DNA of 64,000 nt, taken from NCBI GenBank assembly GCA_016283935.1, contig JAEENX010000002.1, positions 21,562 to 85,561 of the forward strand, in the 5' to 3' direction. The notes beneath the pieces were generated by a model. It saw nothing but the letters and a program-made list of their open reading frames with translations, did no database searches and was not told where the DNA came from. This document shows, in pieces, positions 34,740 through 44,061 of the stretch. Positions within the stretch are counted from its first letter, which is position 1, and each line of letters starts with the position of its first letter. Position numbers and translations under genes: made by a program. The stretch is from Bacilli bacterium. Its GTDB lineage: Bacteria > Bacillota_I > Bacilli_A > RF39 > UBA660.

Positions 34740-36146
34740 CTAAAAACCTCCCTGTTCAATTCTATATGGATCATATATTGAACCTGAGCCATAGTTAAAA
34801 ATATCATCAGTAACATGTATTACTGGCCTATAAGCTGTAGAATCTCCGAAATATTTTAATGTGTCAATAGAATCATATCTATAATATTCAAGAGGTGAGC
34901 TTCTATTTGAATATGTATAGCTTCCTAAAATATAATATTCACATTTACTATTAAACCAATAATACTCACTATAGTTTGCTTGACCAGGTGAAATATAAGT
35001 ATTATTAAATCCAGCAAATACTAATTCCATAATATCAACTGCTGCTATTGGATATGTTAATTCTCCTGTTGCAACACTAAATTGATGACCATTTGTACAT
35101 TCTAAATTAATATCTTCTTTTGAAAATCCTTCTTCTGGCATAGGAGTTTCACAAAAAGGTTCATCAACAATATAATTAGAATAAGATGACAAATTATTTT
35201 CATACCAAGTATTGACTTTATTAATTCCATCCATATTTTGATAATATGTATCTTCATCAGTATTTATATCTCTTAGTAATCGTATAGCAAAACCAGGTAC
35301 AGTTACATGATAATCATGATATAAACAATAACCGTTTGCATCTGGATCACCATTATATAAAAGTTTAACATTTCCGTTTGATGTTGTTCTTATAATTTTC
35401 CAACAATGACCTGCAAAGTATGCATGATTTAAAACTTCTTTATTTCCTCTATAAAATAATATAGGATGTTCATCATTTTCGGTTGGAGCATATACATACA
35501 ATCCATTATATTCATTATGTGATGTTGAATCGAATAATAATGCTCGAGAATTCATATACTCTGTTGGTTGATGAACCCCTAAATAATAATCATTAATATA
35601 TGATTGATTTACATTTTTAAATTCTATTTCATAAGTAACAGTGGTAGATATTTCACCTTTATTTAAATATGTTTCATCTAATGTACTATCTAAATAAAAT
35701 CTAGTACGAAAAGCAAGTGCTACTCTTGAATGAGGTTGTATTTTTTCACCAACTTTAAGAACTTTCCCAGTACTTTTATTATTAACAGATGCATTAATTA
35801 TAGCCGAAACAGAATCTTCTTTTGTAATTGTTATATTTGTAATTTCAATTGCAATATCACTATCATTAACTAATTCAGCATATACATAATATTCATCACC
35901 AACATCATTGAAAGTTGGTGTTACTGTTATAGTTTTTCCATCATTGTTTAAAGAATATAAATTAACGTATTTAGTATCATTAAACATATCATATACATTT
36001 TCATAATGAGCACTATATTCATTACGATTAAGCATCATTTCTCCATTAAAATTAGAAGATATAACAATAGATGCAAATCCAATAGTCATCAAAAATAATA
36101 CTGGAATTATAATAAACAATTTATATGATTTTATTTTTTTCTTCAT
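34740..36146 (-). CDS. SipW-signal surface protein 3, TasA-like plus C-domain
   Basis: A 468-residue secreted protein. Signal: KKKIKSYK start, hydrophobic stretch, then TIGFASIVISSNFNGE. A TasA-like domain (about 35-190) precedes a C-terminal domain with the shared motif CWKIIRTTSNGNVKLLYNG, paired Cys residues and a closing YRPVIHVTDD...DPYRIEQGG stretch. The closing pattern (RPVI, then G-x-G-x-x-x-x-PY) recurs in the three sister proteins and in large surface proteins of gut Firmicutes (possibly DUF6273-like; name uncertain). Confidence 0.8.
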   Translation of the reverse strand: MKKKIKSYKLFIIIPVLFLMTIGFASIVISSNFNGEMMLNRNEYSAHYENVYDMFNDTKYVNLYSLNNDGKTITVTPTFNDVGDEYYVYAELVNDSDIAIEITNITITKEDSVSAIINASVNNKSTGKVLKVGEKIQPHSRVALAFRTRFYLDSTLDETYLNKGEISTTVTYEIEFKNVNQSYINDYYLGVHQPTEYMNSRALLFDSTSHNEYNGLYVYAPTENDEHPILFYRGNKEVLNHAYFAGHCWKIIRTTSNGNVKLLYNGDPDANGYCLYHDYHVTVPGFAIRLLRDINTDEDTYYQNMDGINKVNTWYENNLSSYSNYIVDEPFCETPMPEEGFSKEDINLECTNGHQFSVATGELTYPIAAVDIMELVFAGFNNTYISPGQANYSEYYWFNSKCEYYILGSYTYSNRSSPLEYYRYDSIDTLKYFGDSTAYRPVIHVTDDIFNYGSGSIYDPYRIEQGGF

Positions 36147-36168
36147 ATTGTATATCTCCTTTCATTTT

Positions 36169-37446
36169 TTATTCTTCGTCTATATAATATGGGTTACTAA
36201 TAGTTCCCTCACCAGAAATCCTAAATCCTCCATGTAAATAAATAACTGGTGTAATATAATATTGTTGTGTATTTCCATATCCTTGTGACACATAAAATTC
36301 TTGATCTTGATTTAACAAACCTACATTTTGATTAGTTATTGCAGTTCCAGCAAAAAGCACATCATCTATAGATGGTATAGCAACTGGATATACTAATTTT
36401 CCATTTGTAATTGAATATTCATCACTGCAATCTCCCCAATTCAAATCACTAAGATTACTTGTATTACAAAAAGGTTCATCTGATAGATATGCCTGATACT
36501 TAATTAAATTTTTAAAATACCATGCATCTATATCTCTTTGTCTTATTGAACCAACATATGGCTCTCCTGTAGCAGTATAAAAATAATTAATATAATTACC
36601 GAATATATCATCACAAGATGTTCCATTATATGATAATTTTAATCCACCAGTTGATGTCGTTCTTATTATTCTCCAACATCTATCACCAAATAACATAAAA
36701 TTTGTATTATTTACGGTACCCCAGCTACCTTTATAATTATTAAAGAAAAATATAGGATTTGGATCATCTAAGGTATTATCGATAACATAAAATCCCATGG
36801 AATTATATCCATATTCTTCAGAACTTATAAGTTTTGCTTCTCTATTTAATAATCTACTATATGTTTTACTTGTATTATGTGTTTCTTCATAAGATTTCAT
36901 TGAACTGTTAACAAAGTTCAATGAAATACTAGAACTAAAATAAGAATCTGTATCTATTGAACGAGTATCAGTTACATCATCAGCAACTCTATATCTTATT
37001 TCAAATATAATTGATGTAGTTGAATTACCTTCAAAAAAGTCTTCTTCTTTTACTTCTAAATAACTATCTGCGTAGAACATTCTAATATTAAACATGTCAT
37101 ATCCATTAGTGTGATTAATATTTATATCTGATAACTTAGCACCTAAATTACCATGATTAACAACGTCAAATTGAAATCTATATACATCTCCTACTTTTAA
37201 TAATTCAATATCAAAATCTATAACATTATGTTCTGCATCAGTTATATGTGCATCTTCTGTAACACTTGCAGTATTTTCTAATATTTGAATATTTTCAATA
37301 CGTACATCATAATTAACTGTTCCTGTTGCTACTGTTCCGTTTATTGTTAATTTAGTTGTTATTGCAGCATATCCAATTATCATTGAAAGCATTAATAATA
37401 AAATAATTAATACTCTTAGTCCTTTTTTTCTAGGTCTAATTTTCAT
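36169..37446 (-). CDS. SipW-signal surface protein 2, TasA-like plus C-domain
   Basis: A 425-residue secreted protein with signal region MLSMIIGYAAITTKLTINGT, a TasA-like domain (KVGDVYRFQFDVVNHGNLGA) and a C-terminal domain with CWRIIRTTSTGGLKLSYNG and the closing RISGEGTISNPYYIDEE. Its ATG overlaps the stop of the preceding gene by four bases; the Gly-coding run GGAGGTGG at the end of that gene doubles as its ribosome site, so the two are translationally coupled. Confidence 0.82.
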   Translation of the reverse strand: MKIRPRKKGLRVLIILLLMLSMIIGYAAITTKLTINGTVATGTVNYDVRIENIQILENTASVTEDAHITDAEHNVIDFDIELLKVGDVYRFQFDVVNHGNLGAKLSDININHTNGYDMFNIRMFYADSYLEVKEEDFFEGNSTTSIIFEIRYRVADDVTDTRSIDTDSYFSSSISLNFVNSSMKSYEETHNTSKTYSRLLNREAKLISSEEYGYNSMGFYVIDNTLDDPNPIFFFNNYKGSWGTVNNTNFMLFGDRCWRIIRTTSTGGLKLSYNGTSCDDIFGNYINYFYTATGEPYVGSIRQRDIDAWYFKNLIKYQAYLSDEPFCNTSNLSDLNWGDCSDEYSITNGKLVYPVAIPSIDDVLFAGTAITNQNVGLLNQDQEFYVSQGYGNTQQYYITPVIYLHGGFRISGEGTISNPYYIDEE

Positions 37447-38918
37447 TTGGGACCACCTCCACCACCAGATGATGAAGAATCAGGTTCTAAACCTTCAACT
37501 ATATATGGGTTTGAAGGTGTACCTTCACCAGATATTTTTACTGTAGATTTCAATGTAATTACTGGGTATACTTTTAATTGATTTATATTAGGTAATGAAG
37601 ATGTTGTATCATATCCAATTAATCCAAGTGCTTTTGTTTTATAATTAACACTTCCTGTCATTGTCCAATAGTTTTGCCAAGAATCTTCAACACTTAACCA
37701 TGAATTAGATGGTTCATAAACATTGTAACCACATAAATTTGCTTCAGGAACATCGATTAGAGCAATAGGTCTATATAATTTGCCATTAGCTACATTCATT
37801 CCTCTTCCTTCATCACATGTTAAATCTGTTATATCATCTTTATAAAAACGATAATTATTACAATATGTATAATCTTCTATTAATTCATTACTTGATAGAT
37901 CACATATACTACCTTCTGGTTCTATTGTAGCTGCTCTATTTCCTCTTGCTACGGATCCACCTCCACCACCACCATCAGAGCTACAATCCATAAACATTTG
38001 ATTTATTAAACTTTCACTATAATCAACATTATCTTCTTCCGAATAATAACTATATGTATATGTGTCTCTATAAGTATCACACATTCCATCATATTGATAA
38101 CCATTATAAATTAATTTGATTCCACCAGTTTCAGTTGTTCTAATAATTCTCCAACAATAATTATTTGTAATCAAATAATTATTTGTTGAAGTACTATTTC
38201 CTCTATAGAAATATATTGGAACTTCATTTTCTTTTTTTAGTTCAAATAAACCTGATGTTCCATTTTTAAAACTTCTATTAAAATCTATCTTATTTGATGA
38301 ATATATATTATTTTGATTTATTCTTATTAAATCATTAATTGGATCTGTTACTGTAGTAAGTGATGCTATGTCTGATACACCAGTTTTTCTTGTATTTACA
38401 TATTTAATACTAGTTTTGACTGTAATAGGATTACTTGTATCAGGTAATTCTTCAACAAGTCCATCAGGCATCATATAACCAATTATTATTTTTACTGGTA
38501 CTATATCTCCAGGATCTAACACATCTCCAACTCTTAATTCAGTTCCCCATTCATATATTGTTCTTGTAAAAATATACTCAGATAAATTCTCAGGTATTCC
38601 AGTTAATTTTATTTCTTCAATTTCTCCTGCAATTGTTCCATCATTAACAATATTTGCATTTAAAGAAACCATTGAACCTAATTCATCTAAACTAATCTCA
38701 AAATTTATCTCAGTTTGTTTTTCATCTGTATATGTAGGTGCACTAATTACAGTAAAATCATTTCCTTCAAGTACTGGATTTGCAAAATGAATATTAAATA
38801 TTTGTCTTCTTAATCCAATAACTGAATTTAGATCAAAGGTAGATGCTAAAATAGCATATCCAATAGACATGAACAATACTACTAATAAAACAATTAATAT
38901 TGATTTATTTTTTTTCAT
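37443..38918 (-). CDS. SipW-signal surface protein 1, TasA-like plus C-domain
   Basis: A 491-residue secreted protein. Signal: LFMSIGYAILASTFDLNS. A TasA-like domain (EISLDELGSMVSLNANIV, NDGTIAGEIEEI) leads to the C-terminal domain with CWRIIRTTETGGIKLIYNG, a six-Gly insertion (DGGGGGGSVARG), YWTMTGSVNYKTKALG, VYPVITL and VKISGEGTPSNPYIVEG, and ends in a second Ser/Gly-rich tail. Follows the DUF5305-like gene by 22 bases. Gly runs vary between the sister genes and may be slippage-prone. Confidence 0.82.
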   Translation of the reverse strand: MKKNKSILIVLLVVLFMSIGYAILASTFDLNSVIGLRRQIFNIHFANPVLEGNDFTVISAPTYTDEKQTEINFEISLDELGSMVSLNANIVNDGTIAGEIEEIKLTGIPENLSEYIFTRTIYEWGTELRVGDVLDPGDIVPVKIIIGYMMPDGLVEELPDTSNPITVKTSIKYVNTRKTGVSDIASLTTVTDPINDLIRINQNNIYSSNKIDFNRSFKNGTSGLFELKKENEVPIYFYRGNSTSTNNYLITNNYCWRIIRTTETGGIKLIYNGYQYDGMCDTYRDTYTYSYYSEEDNVDYSESLINQMFMDCSSDGGGGGGSVARGNRAATIEPEGSICDLSSNELIEDYTYCNNYRFYKDDITDLTCDEGRGMNVANGKLYRPIALIDVPEANLCGYNVYEPSNSWLSVEDSWQNYWTMTGSVNYKTKALGLIGYDTTSSLPNINQLKVYPVITLKSTVKISGEGTPSNPYIVEGLEPDSSSSGGGGGPK

Positions 38919-38940
38919 TTAACATCTACCTCCTATCTAA

Positions 38941-39561
38941 TTATTTTTTCTTCTCTTTTGGTATCTCTACATCTCTAATTGGAGATACTACAAAAGATCT
39001 ATTATTGAATTTGATAATTGTTGTATTTTCAATTCCATCTAATATTTTAGAATCTTTATCATAATTATCTAATTCTCTATTTTCTCTTTCTAATCTTATT
39101 TGTTTCTTCTTTTCTTCCTCCCTTAGCATTCCATCAAGAACTGCTACTACATCTTTGTTTTTTCTTAGAATAAAGAAACAATATTCTCTTCGATCTAATA
39201 ATACAAAAGTACAAGAATTAACATCTAAATAATAAAATATAGGTTTTCTTACTTCTACCTGAGCATCTATTAAATCTTCAATACTATTTACTTTTATAAT
39301 ATTTCTTTTTTCAATACTAGGTACTTCATCAACTTTTATTAATACAGCATCAAATGTTTTTAATATTTCTTTTAAATTACTTTTATATATCTTATTTTCA
39401 TCTTTACTTTCAATATAAGCTATAAGCCATAAAGTAAAAGAAAAAGCAAATGCTATACCAGTCACTAAAGTATATTCAAATAAATCAAATACACATAAAG
39501 GAATAGTAAAAACTAAAGCTAATATCCATAATACTAGAAGTTTATTCTTATAAATAATCAT
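38941..39561 (-). CDS. DUF5305-like membrane protein of the SipW operon
   Basis: A 206-residue protein with two membrane helices at the start (about 8-28 and 32-50) and a cytoplasmic domain. The stretch IIKVNSIEDLIDAQVEVRKPIFYY followed by a short beta hairpin resembles the C-terminal cytoplasmic part of DUF5305 proteins that accompany SipW/TasA genes; the usual extracellular part is missing. One base separates it from the peptidase gene, so the two probably act together. Confidence 0.65.
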   Translation of the reverse strand: MIIYKNKLLVLWILALVFTIPLCVFDLFEYTLVTGIAFAFSFTLWLIAYIESKDENKIYKSNLKEILKTFDAVLIKVDEVPSIEKRNIIKVNSIEDLIDAQVEVRKPIFYYLDVNSCTFVLLDRREYCFFILRKNKDVVAVLDGMLREEEKKKQIRLERENRELDNYDKDSKILDGIENTTIIKFNNRSFVVSPIRDVEIPKEKKK

Positions 39562-39562
39562 A

Positions 39563-40711
39563 TTATCCTATCCTTTCTGTTAACCATACTGTAGGCCATG
39601 CTAAATATGGTATTGTAAATGTGATTTTACCAACTAATTCATTGTCAGTTACTTCAACATTATCGTTTGTATTATTTGCATCTCCTTTAGTATCAACTGC
39701 TATAATTCCATCTTGATTCATTTCCTTTGATACAATTCTATGAATGATGATTCTATCATCTTTTCTATATGCAATGATATCTCCAACTTTAAGATCTTCT
39801 ATCTTTTGCTTTTTATCTACCATTACTGCATCACCTTTTTTAATAGATGGATACATAGAACCTGATGCAATACCTATTAATTGAAATCTAAAATAACCAG
39901 ATATAAATATAACTAATACGAGTACAATGAAACCAATAACTATATCAACTACATTAAATACTCTATGGTTAAACTCTGGTGTTGTTTTATCATAATATTC
40001 GCCTATCATACGAGAAGCAAATATATAGATTGCATATGGTAATAGTATTCCTAATAAACTAACCACATAATCATTTAAATTTGGGAATACAGGTATAACA
40101 AACATATAAATTGACATTATTATGTTATATATAAGAGGTGGTACAACTCCTAAGTTATAACTTAAATAACTTAATAATAAGTTCTTAGCAAAAGCTGGTA
40201 ATATAGCTTTTGTGATTAAATTAAATATAGATACTATTCCACCTATATTTGAGAAGTCTAATGTTAAATTTATTTCTATTAGAGTTGCCACGATTGTAAA
40301 TAACACGATCAAATATTTTTTGTCTCTATTTCCTGATATAAATATATATCTTAAAAATTCAGCACATGCTATATATACTATTAACCCAAATGAACTATCA
40401 AATACTCCTTTTATTGAGTATTCAAAATTTGTTGTTTTATATCCTGTAAGTATTCCTATGCCATATATACCTATAAAATATATAGTTGTAACAATAAATA
40501 CTAGGATTGTAACATTTCTTTTAATATTATTAATTTTGCATTTTTTATAACCAAATAATAAAAATGCTATAAATACCATCAATATCATAAAAGCAGATAT
40601 TAAGGCATACGAAATATGTGAAAAATGATTTATCAGGATAGTTCTATAAATTATAGTAAATAATGTCATTACTATAAGTAATATTATCCCCCTAATATCT
40701 CTTTGATTCAT
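39563..40711 (-). CDS. SipW-type signal peptidase fused to a multi-helix membrane domain
   Basis: A 382-residue protein. About 260 N-terminal residues form eight or nine membrane helices of unknown role; the C-terminal 100 residues are an S26B (ER/archaeal-type) signal peptidase: Ser285 in ASGSMYPSIKKGD, His324 in IIIHRIV in place of the bacterial Lys, and Asp344 in DTKGDANNTND. Such SipW enzymes process TasA-type precursors. It lies immediately before the DUF5305-like gene and after a TasA-like gene, consistent with a dedicated processing enzyme for the operon's six SipW-signal proteins. Confidence 0.9.
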   Translation of the reverse strand: MNQRDIRGIILLIVMTLFTIIYRTILINHFSHISYALISAFMILMVFIAFLLFGYKKCKINNIKRNVTILVFIVTTIYFIGIYGIGILTGYKTTNFEYSIKGVFDSSFGLIVYIACAEFLRYIFISGNRDKKYLIVLFTIVATLIEINLTLDFSNIGGIVSIFNLITKAILPAFAKNLLLSYLSYNLGVVPPLIYNIIMSIYMFVIPVFPNLNDYVVSLLGILLPYAIYIFASRMIGEYYDKTTPEFNHRVFNVVDIVIGFIVLVLVIFISGYFRFQLIGIASGSMYPSIKKGDAVMVDKKQKIEDLKVGDIIAYRKDDRIIIHRIVSKEMNQDGIIAVDTKGDANNTNDNVEVTDNELVGKITFTIPYLAWPTVWLTERIG

Positions 40712-40732
40712 ATTGATCTTTCCTTTTAATTA

Positions 40733-41296
40733 TTAAACACTTGTAAATGTCATTGAATAACTTAAAGTGAATGTTTCATCATCTTCTGGTAAAACATCAG
40801 ATTCTTTATAAGAAATTGAAACAGTTACTGTTTTTTCACTTCTTTTATTTAAAGTGAATCCTTCAGCTACTTCATTATTATCAGAATCTTTAACTGTATA
40901 AGAAATATAGTCTGGTAATTCAGCTGTTTCAGTTCCTTTTTTTATTACTAATACAGGATCACTTGTTAATGTTGCATCATATGAACTTTGATTTTCAATT
41001 ACTGCATCAAATGTATAAGTGTCTCCTAATTCTTCTAAATTAACTGCAAATGTAATTTCTTTCTTATCTGAAGAAATAGCAGCAGCTGTTTCAGGAGTAA
41101 TATTTCCTGTCTTATTGTCATCTACACTTTTGAAGAATACCTTCCAAACTGTTTTGCTAACACCAATACTAGAACCGTTAATTCCTACTATTGTTGATAA
41201 TGTTGCATAACCAATAGAAATAAATAATACTCCTATTAATAGAACTAAAATTACTATAGCTCTTCTCTTTTTTGATTTTTGTTTTTGTTTTTCCAT
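40733..41296 (-). CDS. TasA-like fibre subunit with SipW-type signal
   Basis: A 187-residue secreted protein: a highly basic start (MEKQKQKSKKRRA), hydrophobic helix and the signal LFISIGYATLSTIVGINGSS, then one TasA-like beta-sandwich (FAVNLEELGDTYTFDAVIE, ITVSISYKESDVLPEDDE). It is the smallest SipW-signal protein here and has no extra domain, so it is the best candidate for the major polymerising subunit. It directly precedes the peptidase gene. TasA-type function is inferred from signal and fold pattern. Confidence 0.85.
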   Translation of the reverse strand: MEKQKQKSKKRRAIVILVLLIGVLFISIGYATLSTIVGINGSSIGVSKTVWKVFFKSVDDNKTGNITPETAAAISSDKKEITFAVNLEELGDTYTFDAVIENQSSYDATLTSDPVLVIKKGTETAELPDYISYTVKDSDNNEVAEGFTLNKRSEKTVTVSISYKESDVLPEDDETFTLSYSMTFTSV

Positions 41297-41308
41297 ATAA
41301 ACTCTCCT

Positions 41309-42355
41309 TTATCTTCCTATTTCCGGATTTAATATATAAAAATCCCTTGTGGAATTTGTATAATACGGTACATTAACAGCATCAACTCCATCAGGGACTG
41401 TTAAATAACCATTCGTACTAAACTCTTCATACACCTCCTCTGCACTCTTTCTACTCACAATTGTATTATTATTTAAATATGTAATAAATACACCATCAGT
41501 AGTTCCTTCGGATCCATTTGAATCTTTACTTTCAAATGAATTTGCTTTTATATGATCACCAGGTATAACAGGAATCACTATAGATTCATCTATACCTTCT
41601 ATAATTGATAATTTACCATTTTCATCATATGCTTTCTTTAATGTAAATTCATTATTTCTTACAAGAAACTTTTTATAACGATTTGTATATGCATGATTAA
41701 AGTATGACGAATTACTTGGATTATTATAAATGGCATATGGATTATAAGAAAAACGTTCTGCTCCATTTATGTTTACACCCTGTGTATCTTGATAAGAATT
41801 TTGTTTAATATTGACTGTAAAGCTTAATGATAAAGATTGTCCAGAAAGTGCTTCTAAAGCTTGAGTTGAACCCTCTAGATAATAACATACAGTTGGTATG
41901 GTTGTATTATTCTTTTTAATATAACCGTGATAATATGAATTAGAATATGTTGCACTTTTAAATCCAAAGTAAGTTTTTACACCTGATGGAATTGATCCAT
42001 TATTGGTAATAGTTACATCTACAGGAATAGTTCCACTATTTTCAACTGCAAAGTTAATACAAACAGTTTCTCCCACTTCACCTAAAACACCATTCCAAGT
42101 AATTGTTTTTCCATCATCTGATAAAGTTATGGTTGATTCGTCATTGTAATTTTCATCTGAAGTATCAGTAAAATTAACACTTTCAGGAACAATACGAACT
42201 CCCCAAGTTATATTTCCAACAGTAATATTACTAACCGAATTTACTGTTAATTCCAACAAACTATATCCAATTGTAATCGCTAAAACGGGCACTAAAATAA
42301 GCAGAAAAACCCACTTATTGCGCTTCACGTTCCACGACTTGCGCATCTTTAACAT
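41309..42355 (-). CDS. First SipW-signal protein of the operon
   Basis: A 348-residue secreted protein whose signal reads LAITIGYSLLELTVNSVSN, followed by a TasA-like domain (WGVRIVPESVNF; GEVGETVCINFAVENSGTIP) and a C-terminal domain of about 160 residues that differs from the CWRIIRTT domain of the four later genes. The first 20 codons use CGC, TCG, AAG and GTG and are visibly GC-richer than the rest of the window, which may mark recent transfer of this gene's 5' end. ATG 42355 follows AGGAGTGAG; the operon promoter is 27 bases upstream. Confidence 0.8.
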   Translation of the reverse strand: MLKMRKSWNVKRNKWVFLLILVPVLAITIGYSLLELTVNSVSNITVGNITWGVRIVPESVNFTDTSDENYNDESTITLSDDGKTITWNGVLGEVGETVCINFAVENSGTIPVDVTITNNGSIPSGVKTYFGFKSATYSNSYYHGYIKKNNTTIPTVCYYLEGSTQALEALSGQSLSLSFTVNIKQNSYQDTQGVNINGAERFSYNPYAIYNNPSNSSYFNHAYTNRYKKFLVRNNEFTLKKAYDENGKLSIIEGIDESIVIPVIPGDHIKANSFESKDSNGSEGTTDGVFITYLNNNTIVSRKSAEEVYEEFSTNGYLTVPDGVDAVNVPYYTNSTRDFYILNPEIGR

Positions 42356-42381
42356 ATAAACTCACTCCTATATTACATATA

Positions 42382-42410
42382 AATATACTATCAATAAAAA
42401 GTCATGTAAA
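42382..42410 (-). promoter_or_regulatory. Promoter of the SipW/TasA-like operon
   Basis: Minus-strand TTTACA (42405-42410) and TATATT (42382-42387) with a 17-base spacer. Unlike most promoters here it has no TG extension, and repeated TGTAAA-type elements lie upstream. Confidence 0.6.
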
Positions 42411-42443
42411 TATATCAAATGTAAATTTGCGTAAATGTGTAAA
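42405..42443. repeat. Four TGTAAA-type repeats at the surface operon promoter
   Basis: TGTAAA at 42405, 42420 and 42438 and CGTAAA at 42430 (plus strand), spaced 15, 10 and 8 bases; the first is also the -35. A possible activator or repressor site. Confidence 0.45.
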
Positions 42444-42445
42444 CA

Positions 42446-42480
42446 TAAAAAAAGAATATGAATTATTAATTCATATTCTT
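42446..42480 (-). terminator. Terminator of the TPR gene
   Basis: Twelve-bp or longer stem around AGAATATGAATTA/TAATTCATATTCT with U7 on the minus strand, covering the stop at 42466. Confidence 0.8.
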
Positions 42481-44001
42481 CATTTTTTTATCACATACTC
42501 CGATATATTTGCACTTTTTAGCAAGTACTTTTTCAGTTTGGAAATTATTCTTTCTTAATGGTTCATTTACTCCTATTTTTGGATATGCAAAAATAATTTC
42601 TTTTGTATTAGGAACTGTAACTACTTCTAAGTAATTTAAACTTTCTTTATTTTCTTTTCCACGTTCTTTTCCAACCTTTTTATAGTAGCATAGATATTTA
42701 TCATATAATCCATCAGCTTTTCCTTCACAGTCCGCTATAGCTTTTTCTGCTCTTGTAAATAATAATCTTATATCATCATTATTTAAAGTTGTAAGATTAT
42801 CTTCTTGCCCAAAACGTTCAGCAGTATAATGTATTGCAAATTCTCTATCATAATCTCTTACTTGTTTAATTCTATAAGGTAATTCATATAATCTATATTT
42901 TTCTGCATTTAAATATGTTTCAATTGCTCTAACACCTGCAGATGGTTCATATCCTTGTTCTTTTAAATTTTCAATTGTATATAATGTTTCTTCATATTTT
43001 CCTAATCTATATTTGCATTTAATATACTCATCCATATTTTCATTAAAATTCTTAGTAGAAGTTGATAACATTGTACATAATAGTTTTTCTGCTTTTTCAT
43101 ATTCCTTTTTAGCAAAACATAAACGTGCTGTATAATAACTTCTCCAATATTCACTTGGCATTAATTTTATTAATTCTTCTATTTCATCAAATTGATTAGT
43201 TTGCATCATTACTTCAATTAATAAACTATATCCAAATGAATCATATCCATGATGATTATTTATGATTCTATTTGCGAAATTTATAGTTGCTGCATATTGT
43301 TTTTTATTAAAATGAATAAATCCCATATAATAACAAGCTCTATCATATAAATCATTTTTGAATTGTAGACATTTTTCAAAATAAAGATAAGCTTTATCAA
43401 TTTCTCCAATATTTAATAATGATTTTGCATAATTATAATAATAATGTGATCTAAAACTATTTGTAAAACATTTAAGTGATTCAATCTTTTCATATGATTC
43501 TACAGCTTTCTTAAATCTACCCATAGCTGCTAATGCTAAACCTTGTCTATAATATACTTCTGGATTCTTTGGAAGCATATTACATACTTCTAAAACTTTA
43601 TCAAAGTTTTCTTTAGACATATAGTATCTAATTAATTCTCTTTGACCAAGACTTACTCCTTCATATCCATTGTTTTTATATTCTTCAATAAGTCTATAGA
43701 ATTGTTTTAACCCATCTTCATCTCTTCCTAAAGCTATTAAAATTTTTCCATATAAAGCAGTAACTCTTTCAAGTCTATTATATCCATGTTCTATTTTAAA
43801 TTTATACTTAATTATTTCATTTAATGCTTCTTCTGGTTTATTTGTGTTTAATAATAATTCAGCTTTAGCTACATATCCTAAAGTATCTTCAGGATGTTTT
43901 AAAATATATTCATTTATTTTTTCTTCTGCTTCCTTATTCATGTTTCTATCAAGTAAATAATAGATTTTAGATAATTCTTTAATGTTGTAATATATTTCCA
44001 T
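42466..44001 (-). CDS. Tetratricopeptide repeat protein
   Basis: A 511-residue cytosolic protein made almost entirely of TPR helices (for example EEKINEYILKHPEDTLGYVA, AMGRFKKAVESYEKIESL, YLYFEKCLQFKNDLYDRACY). It should serve as a protein-interaction scaffold; partner unknown. From ATG 44001 (MEIYYNIKEL) the ribosome site is AAAGGGG within a small hairpin; the longer reading from 44055 would run through that hairpin and a TATAAT. It follows polA by 60 bases. Confidence 0.85.
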   Translation of the reverse strand: MEIYYNIKELSKIYYLLDRNMNKEAEEKINEYILKHPEDTLGYVAKAELLLNTNKPEEALNEIIKYKFKIEHGYNRLERVTALYGKILIALGRDEDGLKQFYRLIEEYKNNGYEGVSLGQRELIRYYMSKENFDKVLEVCNMLPKNPEVYYRQGLALAAMGRFKKAVESYEKIESLKCFTNSFRSHYYYNYAKSLLNIGEIDKAYLYFEKCLQFKNDLYDRACYYMGFIHFNKKQYAATINFANRIINNHHGYDSFGYSLLIEVMMQTNQFDEIEELIKLMPSEYWRSYYTARLCFAKKEYEKAEKLLCTMLSTSTKNFNENMDEYIKCKYRLGKYEETLYTIENLKEQGYEPSAGVRAIETYLNAEKYRLYELPYRIKQVRDYDREFAIHYTAERFGQEDNLTTLNNDDIRLLFTRAEKAIADCEGKADGLYDKYLCYYKKVGKERGKENKESLNYLEVVTVPNTKEIIFAYPKIGVNEPLRKNNFQTEKVLAKKCKYIGVCDKKMKNMN

Positions 44002-44025
44002 AAAAAAAGCCCCTTTACGAGGGAC
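44002..44025 (-). promoter_or_regulatory. Terminator-like hairpin covering the TPR ribosome site
   Basis: GTCCC/GGGGC (one G-U pair) with a seven-base loop is followed by U7 that touches the AUG. It may end polA transcripts and also hide the AAAGGGG site. TATAAT at 44027-44032 lies just upstream. Confidence 0.45.
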
Positions 44026-44061
44026 TATTATATATTTTTTTTGTTCTTTTATCAAGTTAAA

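Noticed and set aside
33210..42355. Mobile element or prophage carrying the surface genes
   Set aside because: No integrase, transposase, attachment repeats or tRNA target flank the operon; only the first codons look compositionally odd.
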